Source: Desulfobacteraceae bacterium (GTDB lineage: Bacteria; Desulfobacterota; Desulfobacteria; Desulfobacterales; UBA11574). Taken from it: DNA of 5,906 nt. The DNA is taken from NCBI GenBank assembly GCA_030671225.1, contig DAOVAE010000083.1:1-5906 (forward strand). The letters run 5' to 3'. The position numbers and the translations under genes were made by a program. Of this stretch, positions 4,593 through 5,906 are shown one piece after another; position 1 is the stretch's first letter; every line of letters starts with the position of its first letter. A model generated the notes under the pieces. It had not been told where the DNA came from. It made no database searches and was given only the letters and a program-made list of their open reading frames with translations.

Positions 4593-5906
4593 TCACGAAA
4601 CACGGGAGACAATAAATTCCCCGATTTTTTCCGCAGATATTCCAAAAAGCTCTTTCATCACCACAAGCTCAATATACCGTTCATCCCATATCACACTGTT
4701 TTCCTGAACAATGTTTTTGATGCGCTCATATTTTCCGCCAAGGGCCTTTATCTTTACATCCAACGGAACATTTTCTTTAAACGATATATTCAACAATAGT
4801 ATGTATTCAATCAAATTCGGCGTGGCGGGAGAATCGGATATAATAGGAATAACAATAATGCTTCGGTCGTCTTTCCGTCCTTTGCCGATATATACATTTC
4901 CTTCCCGTACAATGATTCTTTTGGTTCCCTTAAGCAGTGAGTCGGTTTCTACACGGGACGGAATCGGTTTTAAGGTACCCTCTTTCTTTATTATTTTGAT
5001 TGTGGTTTGATCTGTTGGTTCGCCGAGAACGTTCAGGCCTCCGATTCTGTAAAAAATGGCTCCTTTTATATCTGAAACAATTTCCTGCAGATTTTTAAGA
5101 ACCATAATATTTCTGTTAATAAGCTGGGAAGTATGGATATTGTATGCGGACAATGTTTCGAACAGTATCCCTTCCACCTTGTCGCTTATACGGCTTGTCC
5201 CCACAGTGACGGTTTTCGCCTGGTGCCGGATAGCATCCACAGGCCGGGACATGCAGTTAATGGATTCTCCCAAACATTCAAAGAGAGTGTTCAGCATGTT
5301 CAGCGCCGTACCCTTTTTCCCAAAATCTATTTCAAAATCAGATACCGGCAGTCTCCCGGACAGATATTTTAGAAGAAGAGTCAGATCTGATGCTGCCTCA
5401 AGCCCCATGGCAGACGGAAAGCTGTTATCGGCTTTTTTTCTTCTGAATTCTTTATAAAAAAAAGCGATTTTTTCCCTGAAAGATTTTCCAAGGATTAATT
5501 CGTAAACATCCATGCCTTTATTCGCACAATCGTCTACGGTTTTCTGGATATCTTTATTGAATCTGTATAGAAAGCGTGACCCTTCATTAATTGTCATGGC
5601 GGCATAATATCCCCAGATATGCCCTACCAGGGTGTTCAGGATGGGGGCAAAATGCTCACTGACAATCGGGACGTGAAAAACATCCGCTGCATAGGGTTCA
5701 AACCGGCTTTCACCCTCGTTAGCTATTACAATGACAGTAGCCTTGTGTGCCTGAAATATCGCTGTATCCTTAATAATATCACCGATTACTGTCCCTCTGG
5801 CCCCGGCGGCGCAAACAATGATCAGCGGTTCCGATGAAAGATCGATGTGTTTTTTATCTTCAACAAAATCAGATGAAATCGTTTTATAGCAAAGCTCACT
5901 CAGTTT
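4593..5906 (-). CDS. GlmS-like SIS-domain protein, C-terminal part (runs off right edge)
   Basis: The frame is open from the right edge to TGA at 4593 (437 residues). The ATG at 5597 (MTINEGS) is internal, because 103 codons upstream are in frame and conserved-looking. Residues 27-118 resemble the last half of the second SIS (sugar isomerase) domain of GlmS, glucosamine-6-phosphate synthase: PLIIVCAAG (27-35), a strand TVIVIANEGE (57-66), then VPIVSEHFAPILNTLVGHIWGYYAA (79-103), like the region before the GlmS C-tail. Lys118 in RFNKDI falls where GlmS has its catalytic tail lysine, by my alignment. GlmS would end about here; this protein continues for about 320 residues. The extension has RPVDAIRHQAKTVTVGTSR (221-239), mostly helical sequence to about 290, then a mixed alpha/beta part. 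I do not recognise that extension. Long GlmS-like proteins exist in some bacteria, but whether a glutaminase domain is present cannot be seen. Sugar-phosphate chemistry is an inference. Confidence 0.75.
   Translation of the reverse strand, partial: KLSELCYKTISSDFVEDKKHIDLSSEPLIIVCAAGARGTVIGDIIKDTAIFQAHKATVIVIANEGESRFEPYAADVFHVPIVSEHFAPILNTLVGHIWGYYAAMTINEGSRFLYRFNKDIQKTVDDCANKGMDVYELILGKSFREKIAFFYKEFRRKKADNSFPSAMGLEAASDLTLLLKYLSGRLPVSDFEIDFGKKGTALNMLNTLFECLGESINCMSRPVDAIRHQAKTVTVGTSRISDKVEGILFETLSAYNIHTSQLINRNIMVLKNLQEIVSDIKGAIFYRIGGLNVLGEPTDQTTIKIIKKEGTLKPIPSRVETDSLLKGTKRIIVREGNVYIGKGRKDDRSIIVIPIISDSPATPNLIEYILLLNISFKENVPLDVKIKALGGKYERIKNIVQENSVIWDERYIELVVMKELFGISAEKIGEFIVSRVS

Noticed and set aside
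5595..5597. ATG at 5597 as the start of a 334-residue hypothetical protein
   Set aside because: The same frame is open for another 103 codons to the right edge and those codons look like a GlmS-type SIS domain, so this Met is internal. It also lacks a convincing ribosome site.
1..5906. CRISPR array, insertion sequence, prophage, toxin-antitoxin or defence locus
   Set aside because: No spaced repeats, terminal inverted repeats, transposase or related protein motifs were seen; the whole window is explained by core genes with short gaps.

Overview
The window is one uninterrupted, co-directional block of bacterial housekeeping genes, all transcribed from the minus strand (right to left as numbered). 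It suggests a member of the Desulfobacterota (former Deltaproteobacteria), perhaps a Desulfobacterales-type anaerobe. This rests on moderate GC content, the order ispE - tRNA-Gln - prs - rplY - pth, a DUF1844 protein, a membrane pyrophosphatase and a long-tailed L25/Ctc protein. The lineage is an inference from gene content, not a database match.

In transcription order the layout is as follows. (1) 5906-4593: the C-terminal 437 residues of a large GlmS-like SIS-domain protein. Its frame is open to the right edge, so the ATG at 5597 is internal. It carries a roughly 320-residue C-terminal extension that I do not recognise. (2) 4526-4116: a small DUF1844 protein. (3) 4103-3234: IspE, the CDP-methylerythritol kinase of the MEP isoprenoid pathway. 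(4) 3198-3124: tRNA-Gln(UUG) with encoded CCA. (5) 3094-2156: PRPP synthetase, Prs. (6) 2128-1463: ribosomal protein L25/Ctc with a TTG start and an acidic tail. (7) 1445-849: peptidyl-tRNA hydrolase, Pth. (8) 828 to the left edge: the first 276 residues of a membrane-bound ion-translocating pyrophosphatase, HppA.

Gaps between genes are 12-66 nt and none holds a convincing terminator, so an operon or overlapping transcription units are likely. The genes link through precursor supply (PRPP, isoprenoids), translation (tRNA-Gln, L25, Pth) and pyrophosphate energetics. PPi is released by PRPP-consuming reactions, aminoacyl-tRNA synthesis and the MEP pathway, and HppA would recover its energy as an ion gradient.

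The window looks mostly like conserved core genome. I see no mobile elements, CRISPR arrays or defence genes. The least explained parts are the SIS-protein extension, its DUF1844 neighbour, and small RNA-level features around the tRNA and the prs start.
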